Shown: piece by piece, positions 55,236 through 64,000 of the stretch | How the letters are laid out: the number at the start of each line of letters is the position of its first letter | How positions within the stretch are numbered: position 1 is the first letter of the stretch | NCBI RefSeq assembly: GCF_041107455.1 | Contig: NZ_JBGBPY010000001.1 | Location: forward strand, 1,302,001-1,366,000 | Source of the DNA: Rhodanobacter humi | GTDB lineage: Bacteria; Pseudomonadota; Gammaproteobacteria; Xanthomonadales; Rhodanobacteraceae | Direction: 5' to 3' | DNA length: 64,000 bases | Position numbers and translations under genes: made by a program | Notes under the pieces: model-generated | Database searches by the model: none | What the model saw: the letters and a program-made list of their open reading frames with translations, nothing else | Told to the model about the DNA's origin: nothing

Positions 55236-56200
55236 GCACCCTCCCGGAAGCTCGTCTCGAGCACGCGCCAGCACAGCGTCTCGTAGTCGACGCCGGCGGC
55301 GCGGGCCGCCTTGGGCACCAGCGAGTGCGAGGTCATGCCCGGCGCGGTGTTCACTTCCAGCAGCCAGTTGCGGCCCTGGCGGTCGCGCATCACGTCGACC
55401 CGGCCCCAGCCGGCGCAGCCCAGCGCGTCGAACGCCTGCAGCGCCAGCGCGCGCAGCCCGCTTTCGGCATCGCCTTGCAGGCCGGGGCACAGGTACTGCG
55501 TGTCCTCGGCGATGTACTTCGCGTTGTAATCGTAGAACGCGCCCTTCGGCACGATGTGGATGGAGGGCAGCACCTCGCGACCGAGGATGCCGACGGTCAG
55601 CTCGTCGCCCTCGATCAGGGTTTCCATCAGCAGGTCGCCGGGGTACTTCGCCGCCAGCTCGACCGCGCTGTCCAGCTGCGTCTCCTCGAACACGCGGGTG
55701 ACGCCCACGCTGGAGCCTTCGCAGGCCGGCTTCACGATCAACGGAAAGCCGATCGTGCGCGCCGCCGCGTGCACCGCTGCGGCGTCGGCGCCGCGCGCCA
55801 GCGCCACGAACTTCGGCGTGGGCAGGCCCAGCGACTGCCACACGCGCTTGGAACGCGGCTTGTCCATCGACAGCGCCGAGCCGAGCACGCCCGAGCCGGT
55901 GTACGGCACGTTGAGCGATTCCAGCGCGCCCTGCAGCACGCCGTCCTCGCCGCCGCCGTGCTGGCCGTGCAGGATGTTGAACACGCGTGCGAAGTGGCCG
56001 GCGCGCAGCGCGTCGAGCAGCGCCGGGATGCCGTCGATCGCGTGCGCGTCCACGCCGCGCGCCTTGAGCGCGGCCAGCACGTTGCGACCGGAATCCAGCG
56101 AGACCTCGCGCTCCGCCGAGCTGCCGCCCATCACCACGGCGACGCGGCCGAAGTCTGCGGGGTTCGAGATGCGCGAGGCAGGATTCGTCGTGACGGCCAT
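55232..56200 (-). CDS. ddlB: D-alanine--D-alanine ligase B
   Basis: ATP-grasp ligase giving the D-Ala-D-Ala of the stem peptide (322 residues). The fold starts after a 17-residue leader at [20 protein letters not shown]; the glycine-rich loop [11 protein letters not shown] and the metal site [18 protein letters not shown] are present. The start and the murC stop share one base (TGATG). Confidence 0.96.
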   Translation of the reverse strand: MAVTTNPASRISNPADFGRVAVVMGGSSAEREVSLDSGRNVLAALKARGVDAHAIDGIPALLDALRAGHFARVFNILHGQHGGGEDGVLQGALESLNVPYTGSGVLGSALSMDKPRSKRVWQSLGLPTPKFVALARGADAAAVHAAARTIGFPLIVKPACEGSSVGVTRVFEETQLDSAVELAAKYPGDLLMETLIEGDELTVGILGREVLPSIHIVPKGAFYDYNAKYIAEDTQYLCPGLQGDAESGLRALALQAFDALGCAGWGRVDVMRDRQGRNWLLEVNTAPGMTSHSLVPKAARAAGVDYETLCWRVLETSFREGA

Positions 56201-57645
56201 CAGGCGGCTCCTTTGGTCTTCAGTTGGCCCAGCTGCGCGAGTTCCACCGCCGCCGCGCCGATGTCGCCGGCGCCGAGCAGCAGCAGCAGGTCGCCGTCGC
56301 GCAGCAGCGTCGGCAAGGTGTCCTTGAGTTCGCGCGGATGCTCGACCAGCACCGGGTCGACCTTGCCGCGCGCGCGCACCGCACGCGCCAGCGCGCGGCC
56401 GTCGGCGCCGGCGATCGGCGCCTCGCCGGCCGGGTACACCTCGGTGAGCACCAGCACGTCGGCCTCGGCCAGCACGTTCGCGAAGTCGTCCAGCAAGTCG
56501 CGCGTGCGGCTGTAGCGATGCGGCTGGAAGCCCACCACCAGCCGCCGTTCCGGCCAGCCGCCGCGCGCCGCGGCGAACACCGCGGCCAACTCGCTGGGGT
56601 GGTGGCCGTAATCGTCCACCAGCAGGGCCGTGCCGTGATCCAGCGCGATCTCGCCACGGCGATGGAAACGCCGGCCCACGCCCTGGAAGCTCGCCAGCGC
56701 GCGGGCGATCGCCTCCGCACCCACGCCAAGCTGCCAGCCGATGCTGGCGGCGGCCAGTGCGTTGAGCACGTTGTGCCGCCCTGGCAGGTTCAGCGTCACC
56801 GGCAGCGCCTCGGCGCGGCCCGGCAGGTGCAGGTCGAAGTGCATCTCGAAACCGTGCTGCGACACGTTGGAGGCGCGCACGTCGGCGTCCGCCGTGGCGA
56901 TGCCGTAGGTCATCACGCGGCGCGTGGTGGTCTTCGCCAGCTCGGCCACTTCCGCGTCATCCACGCACAGCACGGCGAGGCCGTAGAACGGCAGCCGGTG
57001 CAGGAAATCGGCGAAGGCCTTCTTCACCTCGGCGAAGTCGCCGTGGTAGTTCTCCAGATGATCGGCGTCGACGTTGGTGACCGCGGCGATCACCGGCGAC
57101 AGCAGCAGGAAGGAGCCGTCCGACTCGTCGGCCTCGGCGACCAGATACTGGCCGGTGCCCAGCCGCGCGTTCGCGCCGGCCGCATTGAGCTGGCCGCCGA
57201 TCACGAAGGTGGGGTCGTAGTTCGCCTCGGCCAGCACGCTGGCGACCAGGCTGGTCGTCGTGGTCTTGCCGTGCGTGCCGGCGATCGCGATGCCACGGCG
57301 GAAGCGCATCAGTTCGCCCAGCATCTCCGCACGCGGGATCACCGGGATGCGCGCGGCGCGCGCGGCGAGCAGCTCGGGATTGTCCGGCTTGATCGCGCTG
57401 GAAGTCACCACCACGTCGGCGTCACCCACGTTCGCGGCGTCGTGGCCCGTGTGCACCACCAGTCCCAGCCGCGCGAGACGCTGCGCGGTGGGCGAGTTCG
57501 CCTTGTCCGAACCCGACACCGCATAACCCAGGTTGTGCAGCACCTCGGCGATGCCGCTCATGCCCACGCCGCCGATGCCGATGAAATGCACGCGGCGGAA
57601 TGTGGTCATCAGGTCTTCGTGCGCGAGCAGGCGACGCGGGGTCAT
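56200..57645 (-). CDS. murC: UDP-N-acetylmuramate--L-alanine ligase
   Basis: Adds the first residue of the stem peptide (481 residues). The N-terminal UDP-binding domain has [17 protein letters not shown]; the ATP loop is [14 protein letters not shown] (about 120); [17 protein letters not shown] [11 protein letters not shown] is followed by the central domain, and [14 protein letters not shown] marks the C-terminal domain. The start ATG at 57645 overlaps the murG stop (ATGA). Confidence 0.97.
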   Translation of the reverse strand: MTPRRLLAHEDLMTTFRRVHFIGIGGVGMSGIAEVLHNLGYAVSGSDKANSPTAQRLARLGLVVHTGHDAANVGDADVVVTSSAIKPDNPELLAARAARIPVIPRAEMLGELMRFRRGIAIAGTHGKTTTTSLVASVLAEANYDPTFVIGGQLNAAGANARLGTGQYLVAEADESDGSFLLLSPVIAAVTNVDADHLENYHGDFAEVKKAFADFLHRLPFYGLAVLCVDDAEVAELAKTTTRRVMTYGIATADADVRASNVSQHGFEMHFDLHLPGRAEALPVTLNLPGRHNVLNALAAASIGWQLGVGAEAIARALASFQGVGRRFHRRGEIALDHGTALLVDDYGHHPSELAAVFAAARGGWPERRLVVGFQPHRYSRTRDLLDDFANVLAEADVLVLTEVYPAGEAPIAGADGRALARAVRARGKVDPVLVEHPRELKDTLPTLLRDGDLLLLLGAGDIGAAAVELAQLGQLKTKGAA

Positions 57646-58718
57646 GCGGCCACCTCCAGGCAGGCGCGGGCAATCACGTCGGCCGCGTCGGGCTTGGCCA
57701 GCGTGCGGGCGGCTTCGGCCATCGCGAGCAGGCGCACGCGGTCGGCCAGCAGCGCGTCCAGGCGCTGCGCAAGTTGTTCCACGTTCAAATCGCGTTCCTG
57801 TATCAGTTCGGCGGCGCCGGCGGCGACCAGCGCCTCGGCATTGCGGGTCTGGTGGTCGTCCACCGCGTGCGGGAACGGCACCAGCACCGCGCCCAGCCCG
57901 GCCGCGGTGAGCTCGGCCAGGGTCAGCGCGCCGGCGCGGCAGACCGCGAGGTCGGCCCAGCCGTAGGTGCCCGCCATGTCCTCGATGAAGGGCACCACCT
58001 GCGCCTCGATGCCGGCCTTCGCGTATGCCGCGCGTGCCTCGTCGAGGCCGCGGTTGCCGCACTGGTGCAGCACCTCCGGGCGACGCTCCGGCGGCAGCAA
58101 CGCCAGCGCCTGCGGCAGCGTGAGGTTCAGTGCGCGCGCGCCGAGGCTGCCTCCCAGCACCAGCAGGCGCGCATGGCCTGCTCGACCCGCAAAACGCTGC
58201 GCCGGCGACCCCAGCGCAGCGATTGCGCCGCGCACCGGGTTGCCCACCCACTCCGCGTTCGGCAGCGCGTCGGCGAAACCGGCCAGCACGCGCTGCGCAT
58301 GCGCGGCGAGCTTGCGGTTGGTGAAACCGGCCACGCGGTTCTGCTCGTGCACCAGCAACGGGCGATGCAGCAGGCGGGCGGCCAGACCGCCGGGGCCGGC
58401 CACATAGCCGCCCATAGACAGCACGCTGCGCGGCTTGAGCTTGCGCAGCACGCCGAACGCGGACAGCAGCGCGCGCACCAGCATCAGCGGCGCCGTGAGG
58501 CGCGTCTTCCAGCCCTTGCCGCGCAAACCGCCCACGCGGATGGCGTGCAGCTCGATGCCGTGCGCCGGCACCACCTTCGTCTCCATGCCGCCCACCGCGC
58601 CCAGCCAAGCCACCGGCACGCCTTGCGCGCGCAGTGTCTCGGCCACGGCGAGGCCGGGGAAGATGTGGCCGCCAGTGCCACCGGCCATGATCAGCACGGG
58701 ACGCTGCGCGGTATTCAT
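57642..58718 (-). CDS. murG: Lipid II-forming GlcNAc transferase MurG
   Basis: Adds GlcNAc to lipid I at the cytosolic face (358 residues). Starts MNTAQRPVLIMAGGTGGHIF, with LGAVGGMETKVVP, HEQNRVAGFTNR, LLVLGGSLGARALN and the UDP-binding loop CRAGALTLAEL with VLVPFPHAVDDHQTRNA. The start overlaps the ftsW stop (ATGA). Confidence 0.97.
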   Translation of the reverse strand: MNTAQRPVLIMAGGTGGHIFPGLAVAETLRAQGVPVAWLGAVGGMETKVVPAHGIELHAIRVGGLRGKGWKTRLTAPLMLVRALLSAFGVLRKLKPRSVLSMGGYVAGPGGLAARLLHRPLLVHEQNRVAGFTNRKLAAHAQRVLAGFADALPNAEWVGNPVRGAIAALGSPAQRFAGRAGHARLLVLGGSLGARALNLTLPQALALLPPERRPEVLHQCGNRGLDEARAAYAKAGIEAQVVPFIEDMAGTYGWADLAVCRAGALTLAELTAAGLGAVLVPFPHAVDDHQTRNAEALVAAGAAELIQERDLNVEQLAQRLDALLADRVRLLAMAEAARTLAKPDAADVIARACLEVAA

Positions 58719-59953
58719 GCCACCGCCGCCTCGCGCGGACGCACCGCGTCGTTCACGTCCGGCGCCGCCACCGCCTCCGGCATGCGCTTGGCCATCTGCC
58801 GCGCGTCCAGCGCGCGATTGATCTCCCAGGTGGCGCGCAGCAGCACACCGGCCATCGCGCAGGTCAGCACCATTGACGAACCGCCGTAGCTGATCAGCGG
58901 CAGGGTGAGGCCCTTGGTCGGCAATGCACCGAGGTTCACGCCCACCGAGACGATCGCCTGCATCGCCAGCATCAGCGAGATGCCGAACGCGACGTAGCCG
59001 GCGAAGCGCTGGCCCACCTCGACCCCTTTGAGGCCCAGATACAGGCCGCGCCCCACCGCCAGCGCGAACAGGCCCATCACCAGCATCACGCCGACCAGAC
59101 CCAGCTCCTCGCCGATCACCGCGAAGATGAAGTCGGTGTGCGCCTCGGGCAGGTAGGACAGCTTCAGCACGCTGGAACCCAGGCCCACGCCGGTCCACTC
59201 GCCGCGGCCGATCGCCATCAGCGACTGGGTGAGCTGGAAGCCGTCGGTGAACGGGTGTTCCCACGGATTCATGAACGAGGTGAGCCGCTTCACGCGGTAG
59301 CTCTCGCCGGTCGCCGCGATCACCAGCAGCGGCATCAGCGGCAAGCCCATCACGAACAGGTAGATCGGCCGCGCGCCACCCAGCCAGACCATCGCGATGG
59401 TCACCGAGATCACCAGCGTGGCCGAACCGAAGTCGGGCTGCGCCAGCAGCAGCAGCACGATGATGCCGGCCACCGCGATCGGCTTGATCAGGCCGAGGAA
59501 CTTCGTCTCGATGCTGTCGCGGTGGCGCACCAGGTAGCTGGCGAGGTAGACCACCAGAATGAGTTTTACCGCCTCCACCGGCTGGAAGCTGGTCACCACC
59601 AGGTTCAGCCAACGGTGCGCGCCGTTGATGCGCATGCCCAGGTGCGGCACGAACACCGCCAGCAGCAGCACGAAGGCGATCAGCATCAGGTGGAACGCGT
59701 ACTTCTCAAGCAGCTTCAGCTCGGTGCGCATCGCCATGCCGGCCGCCACCGCGCCCAGCGCCAGGAACAGCAGGTCCTTCTTCAGGTAATAGAACGCGCC
59801 CACATGGCTGCTGTCGGCCACCGCGATCGAGCTGGAGGTCACCATCACCACGCCGATGCTGGCCAGGCCGACCAGCGCGACCAGCAGCCACAGGTCGTAG
59901 CTGCCGCGTGGCCCCTGCCGCTTGATCGCCTGCGATGGACCGAAGCCGAACAT
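58715..59953 (-). CDS. ftsW: Septal peptidoglycan glycosyltransferase FtsW
   Basis: SEDS-family polymerase that with FtsI builds septal wall (412 residues, about ten membrane helices). Present are the catalytic region YLPEAHTDFIFAVIGEELGL and GLTLPLISYGGSSMVLTC near the C-terminus. A 16-residue cytosolic leader precedes the first helix. The gap to mraY is one base. Confidence 0.97.
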   Translation of the reverse strand: MFGFGPSQAIKRQGPRGSYDLWLLVALVGLASIGVVMVTSSSIAVADSSHVGAFYYLKKDLLFLALGAVAAGMAMRTELKLLEKYAFHLMLIAFVLLLAVFVPHLGMRINGAHRWLNLVVTSFQPVEAVKLILVVYLASYLVRHRDSIETKFLGLIKPIAVAGIIVLLLLAQPDFGSATLVISVTIAMVWLGGARPIYLFVMGLPLMPLLVIAATGESYRVKRLTSFMNPWEHPFTDGFQLTQSLMAIGRGEWTGVGLGSSVLKLSYLPEAHTDFIFAVIGEELGLVGVMLVMGLFALAVGRGLYLGLKGVEVGQRFAGYVAFGISLMLAMQAIVSVGVNLGALPTKGLTLPLISYGGSSMVLTCAMAGVLLRATWEINRALDARQMAKRMPEAVAAPDVNDAVRPREAAVA

Positions 59954-59954
59954 C

Positions 59955-61055
59955 TCAGCGCACCTTCAACGTGGCGAGGCCGATCAGCACCAGCACGACG
60001 CTGATGATCCAGAAGCGCACGATCACCCGCGGCTCGGGCCAGCCCTTGAGCTCGAAGTGGTGGTGGATCGGCGCCATGCGGAACACGCGCTTGCCGGTGA
60101 GCTTGAAGCTGGCCACCTGGATCATCACCGAGGCGGTCTCCAGCACGAACACACCGCCCATCACCAGCAACACGATCTCCTGGCGCACGATCACCGCGAT
60201 GCAGCCCAGCGCGGCGCCGATCGCCAGCGCACCCACGTCGCCCATGAACACCTGCGCCGGGTAGGTGTTGAACCACAGGAAGCCCAGCCCGGCACCGGCC
60301 AACGCGCCGCAGTAGATGGCCAGCTCGCCCGCACCGGGGATCGAGGGAATGCCCAGGTATTCGGAGAACAGCTTGTTGCCGGCGAGGTAGGCGAACACGC
60401 CCAGCGCGCCGGAGACCAGCACGGTGGGCATGATCGCGAGGCCGTCGAGGCCGTCGGTGAGGTTCACCGCATTGGAGAAGCCCACCACGATGAAATACGC
60501 CACCACCACGAAGAACGCGCCCAGCGGAATCGCCACGTGCTTGAACAGCGGCACGTACAGCGCGGTCTCCGCCACCGGCGCGTTGCCGACCGCGTGCGGC
60601 GCGGTGAAGAACAGGAACAGCGCCGCGCACAGGCCGAACACCGACTGCCAGAAATACTTCCAGCGCGAGGCGAGGCCGCGGCTGTCCTTCAGCACCAGCT
60701 TGCGGTAGTCGTCGTAGAAACCGATCACGCCGAACGCCAGCATCACCGCCAGCACCACCCACACGTAGCGATTGTGCAGGTCGGCCCACAGCAGCGTGGC
60801 GACGGTGACCGCGAGCAGGATCATCACGCCGCCCATGGTCGGCGTGCCGGCCTTGGACAGATGCGTCTGCGGACCGTCGCTGCGCACCACCTGGCCCGCC
60901 TTCAGCGCCGCCAGCTTGCGGATCAACGCGGGGCCCAGCAGCAGCGACACCGCCAGCGCGGTGAGCGCGGCCATGATGGTGCGGAAGGTGATGTACTGGA
61001 ACAGGTGCAGCGTGGTGAAGTGCCGCGCCATCCAGTCCGCGAGTTCAAGCAGCAT
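59955..61055 (-). CDS. mraY: Phospho-N-acetylmuramoyl-pentapeptide transferase
   Basis: Makes lipid I on the inner membrane (366 residues, ten helices). [10 protein letters not shown], the DDYRKL Asp pair, [13 protein letters not shown] and the [11 protein letters not shown] loop with the His triplet are all present. I chose the ATG at 61055 ([12 protein letters not shown]); the upstream ATG at 61085 adds ten residues inside murF. With this start the gene overlaps murF by 11 nt. Confidence 0.97.
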   Translation of the reverse strand: MLLELADWMARHFTTLHLFQYITFRTIMAALTALAVSLLLGPALIRKLAALKAGQVVRSDGPQTHLSKAGTPTMGGVMILLAVTVATLLWADLHNRYVWVVLAVMLAFGVIGFYDDYRKLVLKDSRGLASRWKYFWQSVFGLCAALFLFFTAPHAVGNAPVAETALYVPLFKHVAIPLGAFFVVVAYFIVVGFSNAVNLTDGLDGLAIMPTVLVSGALGVFAYLAGNKLFSEYLGIPSIPGAGELAIYCGALAGAGLGFLWFNTYPAQVFMGDVGALAIGAALGCIAVIVRQEIVLLVMGGVFVLETASVMIQVASFKLTGKRVFRMAPIHHHFELKGWPEPRVIVRFWIISVVLVLIGLATLKVR

Positions 61056-62427
61056 CGGATGCGCCCTCCGGCTTCGTGACGGCATGTTCGGACGCGCCTT
61101 CCAGCGCCCGCACCACTTCGTCCATGCCCGCGGAGTGCGAGCCCTTGACCAGGCAGGTCACGCCACCGTGCAGGCCGGCTTTCAGCGCGGCGATCAGCGC
61201 GGCCTTGTCGGCGTAGTGCTCACCACCCGTGCCGAACGCCTCGACCGTTGCCGCACCCAGCGGACCAACGGCGAACAGCCGCTCGATGCCGCGTTCGCGC
61301 GCCTTCGCGCCCACGCCGGCATGCAGCGCGCGGGCGTCGGCGCCCAGCTCGGCCATGTCGCCCAGCGCCAGCCAGCGTTCGCCGTCGGCCAGCGCCAGCG
61401 TGGCTATCGCCGCGGCCATCGAGCTGGGGTTGGCGTTGTAGCTGTCGTCGATCAGCGTGACGCCGCCGGGCAAGATCACGCGGCGCAGGCGACCGGCGAC
61501 CGCACGCGCCTGTTCCAGTCCCGCCACGATGGTGGCCAGCGGCACGTCCAGCGCCAGCGCGATGGAAGCCGCCGCCAGCGCGTTCGCCACGTTGTGGCGA
61601 CCGGGCAGCGCGAGATTCACCTCGGCGTCGCCTTCCGGCGTGCTCAGCACGAAGCGCGAACCGTCCGCGCGCTGCTCCACGATATCGGCGCCCACGTCGG
61701 CCTTGTGTTCCAGCCCGAAGCGCAGCACGCGGCGCGTGCCGGCCAGGCCCGCGAAGAAACCGGCGAACGTGTCGTCCGCATTGATGATGGCCACGCCGTC
61801 CGCCGGCAGTGCCTGGTACAGCGCGCCCTTGGTTTCGGCCACGCCTTCCACGCTGCCCATGCGCTCAAGATGCGCGGGCGCGATGATGTTGACGAGGCCG
61901 ATTTCGGGCCGCGCGATGGCGGCAAGATAGGCGATGTCGCCGGGCTTGCCCGCGCCCATCTCCAGCACCGCGTACTCGGCGTCTTCCGGCATCGCCAGCA
62001 GGGTCAGCGGCAGGCCGATCTCGTTGTTGAAGCTGCCCACGCTGACGTGGGTGCGCCCGTGCAGCGACAGGATGGAAGCGACGAGCGTCTTCACCGTGGT
62101 CTTGCCGTTGGAGCCGGTGATGCCGATCACCCGTGCATGGCGCTGCGCGCGCACTGCGCTGGCGAAGTCGCCCAGCGCCGCTTCAACGTCGTCCACCAGC
62201 ACCTGCGGCAACGGACTGTCCAGCTTGCGCGACACCAGTGCGCCCGAGGCGCCGGCGGCGGCGGCCTGCGCGAGATAGTCGTGGCCGTCCACGTGCTCGC
62301 CCTTGAACGCGGCGAACAGGTCGCCGGCTTTCAGCTTGCGGGTGTCGATGGCGACCCCGCCCACCGCGGCGTCGTCGCCGAGCAGGCGGCCGTGGGTCCA
62401 CATCGCGATGGCGGAGAGCCGCATCAT
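61045..62427 (-). CDS. murF: UDP-MurNAc-tripeptide--D-Ala-D-Ala ligase
   Basis: Last cytosolic ligase of stem peptide synthesis (460 residues). Family start [23 protein letters not shown] loop [45 protein letters not shown] and the C-terminal [14 protein letters not shown]. The first of two tandem ATGs (62427) overlaps the murE stop as ATGA. Confidence 0.97.
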   Translation of the reverse strand: MMRLSAIAMWTHGRLLGDDAAVGGVAIDTRKLKAGDLFAAFKGEHVDGHDYLAQAAAAGASGALVSRKLDSPLPQVLVDDVEAALGDFASAVRAQRHARVIGITGSNGKTTVKTLVASILSLHGRTHVSVGSFNNEIGLPLTLLAMPEDAEYAVLEMGAGKPGDIAYLAAIARPEIGLVNIIAPAHLERMGSVEGVAETKGALYQALPADGVAIINADDTFAGFFAGLAGTRRVLRFGLEHKADVGADIVEQRADGSRFVLSTPEGDAEVNLALPGRHNVANALAAASIALALDVPLATIVAGLEQARAVAGRLRRVILPGGVTLIDDSYNANPSSMAAAIATLALADGERWLALGDMAELGADARALHAGVGAKARERGIERLFAVGPLGAATVEAFGTGGEHYADKAALIAALKAGLHGGVTCLVKGSHSAGMDEVVRALEGASEHAVTKPEGASDAA

Positions 62428-63914
62428 GCGCGCCGCTCCAGGGCCGCGCGCGCGACCAGCATGTCGTCGAACGGGCGCTTGCCGGCCGCGCTCTCCTGGT
62501 AGGTTTCGTGCCCCTTGCCGGCGATCACCACCACGTCGTTGGCCGCCGCCATCTCCAGCGCCTGCCCGATCGCGACGGCGCGGTCGCGTTGCACGCCGTA
62601 TTCGCGCGCCGCGCCCATGCCGGCCACGATCTGCGCCACGATCGCGTCGCCGTTCTCGCCGCGCGGGTTGTCGTCGGTGACGATCGCCACGTCGGCCAGC
62701 CGCGCCGCGATCGCACCCATCAGCGGGCGCTTGCCCGCGTCGCGCTCGCCGCCGCAGCCGAACACGCAGATCAGCCGCCCGCGGCAATGCGCGCGCACGG
62801 CGGTCAGCACCTGCTCCAGCGCGTCGGGCGTGTGCGCGTAATCCACCACCACCAGCGGCAGGCCGTGGCGGCCGCCGAGCCGGCTCATGCGCCCGTTGAC
62901 CGGCTGCAGGTTCTCCAGCGCGGCGACGATACGCTCGAACGGCTCGTCCAGCGCGCCGAGGCAGGCCGCCACCGTGAGCAGGTTGGCCACGTTGAACAGG
63001 CCCAGCAGGTGGCTCTTCAGCGTATGCGTACCCCAGGGCGTGCGCAGCACGAAGGCCAGGCCCTCGGCGGAACTGACCACGTTGCTGGCCACCACGTCCG
63101 CCGAGGCATCGCCGTGCGCGCTCACGCGCAGGGCGCGCACGCCGGCCGGCAGCTGTTCCAGCAGTTGCACGCCGAACGCGTCGTCGCCGTTGACGACCGC
63201 GGCGCGCAGCCCCGGCCAGGCGAACAGCTTCGCCTTCGCCGCGCCGTAGGCTTCCATGCTGCCGTGGTAATCCAGATGGTCGCGGGTGAGGTTGGTGAAC
63301 GCGGCGACTTCGAAATCCACCGCGCCGACCCGGCCCTGTTCCAGCGCGTGCGAGGACACTTCCATCGCCACGTGGGTGGCGCCGGCGTCGCGGAACTCGG
63401 CCAGCAGGCCGTGCACGCTGATCGCGTCCGGCGTGGTGCGCTCGCCTTCGCGCAGCCGGCCGTGCAGGCCGGCGCCCAGGGTGCCGATGCTCGCGGCGCG
63501 ATGGCCGAGGAAGGTCAGTGCCTGCGCCAGCAACTGCACGGTGGAAGTCTTGCCGTTGGTGCCGGTGACGCCGATCACGCGCAGCGCTTCGGACGGACGC
63601 CCGTGGAAGCGCGCGGCAATCTCGCCGACCAGGCCGTGCAGGCCGTCGATCCACAGCACCGGCACGTCCAGCGGCTCGATCCCGATCGCCGGCCCTTCGG
63701 CCAGCACCACTTCCGCGCCGCGCTGCACCGCGCCGGCGGCGAACTGGATGCCGTGGCTCTGCGTGCCGCGCAAGGCGAGGAAGGCGTCGCCGCGGCGCAC
63801 CTTGCGCGAGTCCAGCGTCAGCCCGGACACCACGATGCGCGCGGCACCCGGCGTGGCGGCCAGCGGCGCGTCGGCGAGGCCCAGCAGCAGCTGGTCGAGA
63901 TGGCCGGTGCTCAT
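62424..63914 (-). CDS. murE: UDP-MurNAc-dipeptide--2,6-diaminopimelate ligase
   Basis: Adds meso-diaminopimelate at position three (496 residues). LTLDSRKVRRGDAFLALRG is the UDP-binding domain, GVTGTNGKTSTVQLLAQAL the ATP loop, and DDNPRGENGDAIV holds the DNPR motif that marks diaminopimelate rather than lysine specificity. YAHTPDALEQVL lies between. Its start overlaps the ftsI stop (ATGA). Confidence 0.97.
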   Translation of the reverse strand: MSTGHLDQLLLGLADAPLAATPGAARIVVSGLTLDSRKVRRGDAFLALRGTQSHGIQFAAGAVQRGAEVVLAEGPAIGIEPLDVPVLWIDGLHGLVGEIAARFHGRPSEALRVIGVTGTNGKTSTVQLLAQALTFLGHRAASIGTLGAGLHGRLREGERTTPDAISVHGLLAEFRDAGATHVAMEVSSHALEQGRVGAVDFEVAAFTNLTRDHLDYHGSMEAYGAAKAKLFAWPGLRAAVVNGDDAFGVQLLEQLPAGVRALRVSAHGDASADVVASNVVSSAEGLAFVLRTPWGTHTLKSHLLGLFNVANLLTVAACLGALDEPFERIVAALENLQPVNGRMSRLGGRHGLPLVVVDYAHTPDALEQVLTAVRAHCRGRLICVFGCGGERDAGKRPLMGAIAARLADVAIVTDDNPRGENGDAIVAQIVAGMGAAREYGVQRDRAVAIGQALEMAAANDVVVIAGKGHETYQESAAGKRPFDDMLVARAALERRA

Positions 63915-64000
63915 GGCGCGCCTCCTTCCGTCGGCGCCTCGTCGACCGGCGCCTCCTGGATCGGCACGTCGTTGACCGCCGGCGTGACCGGCGTCTGGCT
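63911..64000 (-). CDS. ftsI: Probable FtsI (PBP3) C-terminal tail, partial
   Basis: Minus-strand frame entering from the window edge and ending in TGA at 63911, overlapping the murE start as ATGA. The 29 visible residues (SQTPVTPAVNDVPIQEAPVD and so on) are a Pro/Val/Glu-rich tail without a domain. Gene order alone suggests ftsI, which precedes murE in dcw clusters; FtsI of related bacteria ends in such a disordered tail. Confidence 0.6.
   Translation of the reverse strand, partial: SQTPVTPAVNDVPIQEAPVDEAPTEGGAP

Overview
The window is a high-GC bacterial chromosome segment carrying mostly conserved gammaproteobacterial housekeeping genes. The gene orders lptD-surA-pdxA-rsmA-apaG-apaH and murE-murF-mraY-ftsW-murG-murC-ddlB-ftsQ-ftsA-ftsZ-lpxC, a divergent DciA-like gene next to secA, and lptFG divergent from pepA-holC point to the order Xanthomonadales. 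A Rhodanobacter/Dyella/Luteibacter-like member of Rhodanobacteraceae is my best guess. This is inferred from family knowledge and not from a database match. The cell is Gram-negative: it has LPS transport (LptD, LptF, LptG), LpxC and a meso-diaminopimelate-type MurE.

Layout. 1-8.9 kb: a cut TMEM43-like gene, a metallo-beta-lactamase-fold hydrolase, gamma-glutamyltranspeptidase, a ferredoxin, a lipoprotein, coaD and rsmD on the minus strand; then ftsY, an AsmA-like gene, mutY, yggX and tRNA-Phe on the plus strand. 9-13.9 kb: an exported small protein, a MASE1 sensor that seems to have lost its kinase residues, a small orphan gene and recQ. 13.9-14.6 kb: a 615-bp structured non-coding repeat. 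14.7-20.2 kb: ltaE, lptGF, pepA and holC. 20.2-29.8 kb: an accessory block with two tandem hybrid sensor kinases (whose signalling halves are almost identical in DNA), a YceI/cytochrome b561/YceI operon and a small glutaredoxin. 29.8-33.2 kb: sdaA and an amino-acid permease. 33.2-33.8 kb: a second, inverted copy of the structured repeat. 33.9-39.4 kb: dienelactone hydrolase, two ubiquinone hydroxylases, a membrane protein, a corrinoid adenosyltransferase and a histone-deacetylase-like enzyme. 39.6-46.7 kb: the lptD to apaH operon. 46.9-64 kb: secA, the DciA-like gene, lpxC and the division and cell-wall (dcw) cluster, ending in the last codons of ftsI at the window edge.

In the dcw block successive genes mostly overlap by 1-11 nt, so translation is probably coupled from ftsI to ftsQ. 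The chain is broken by a 268-nt, hairpin-rich leader in front of ftsZ and a 446-nt gap in front of it from lpxC. The least explained material is non-coding: two roughly 600-bp elements with inverted ends and many hairpins whose stems change in a compensatory way between copies, a 61-nt two-hairpin repeat behaving likewise, and hairpin clusters beside ftsZ and secA. Many of these hairpins carry AGGA (or TCCT on the other strand) in the loop. I found no CRISPR array, prophage, transposase gene or integrase.
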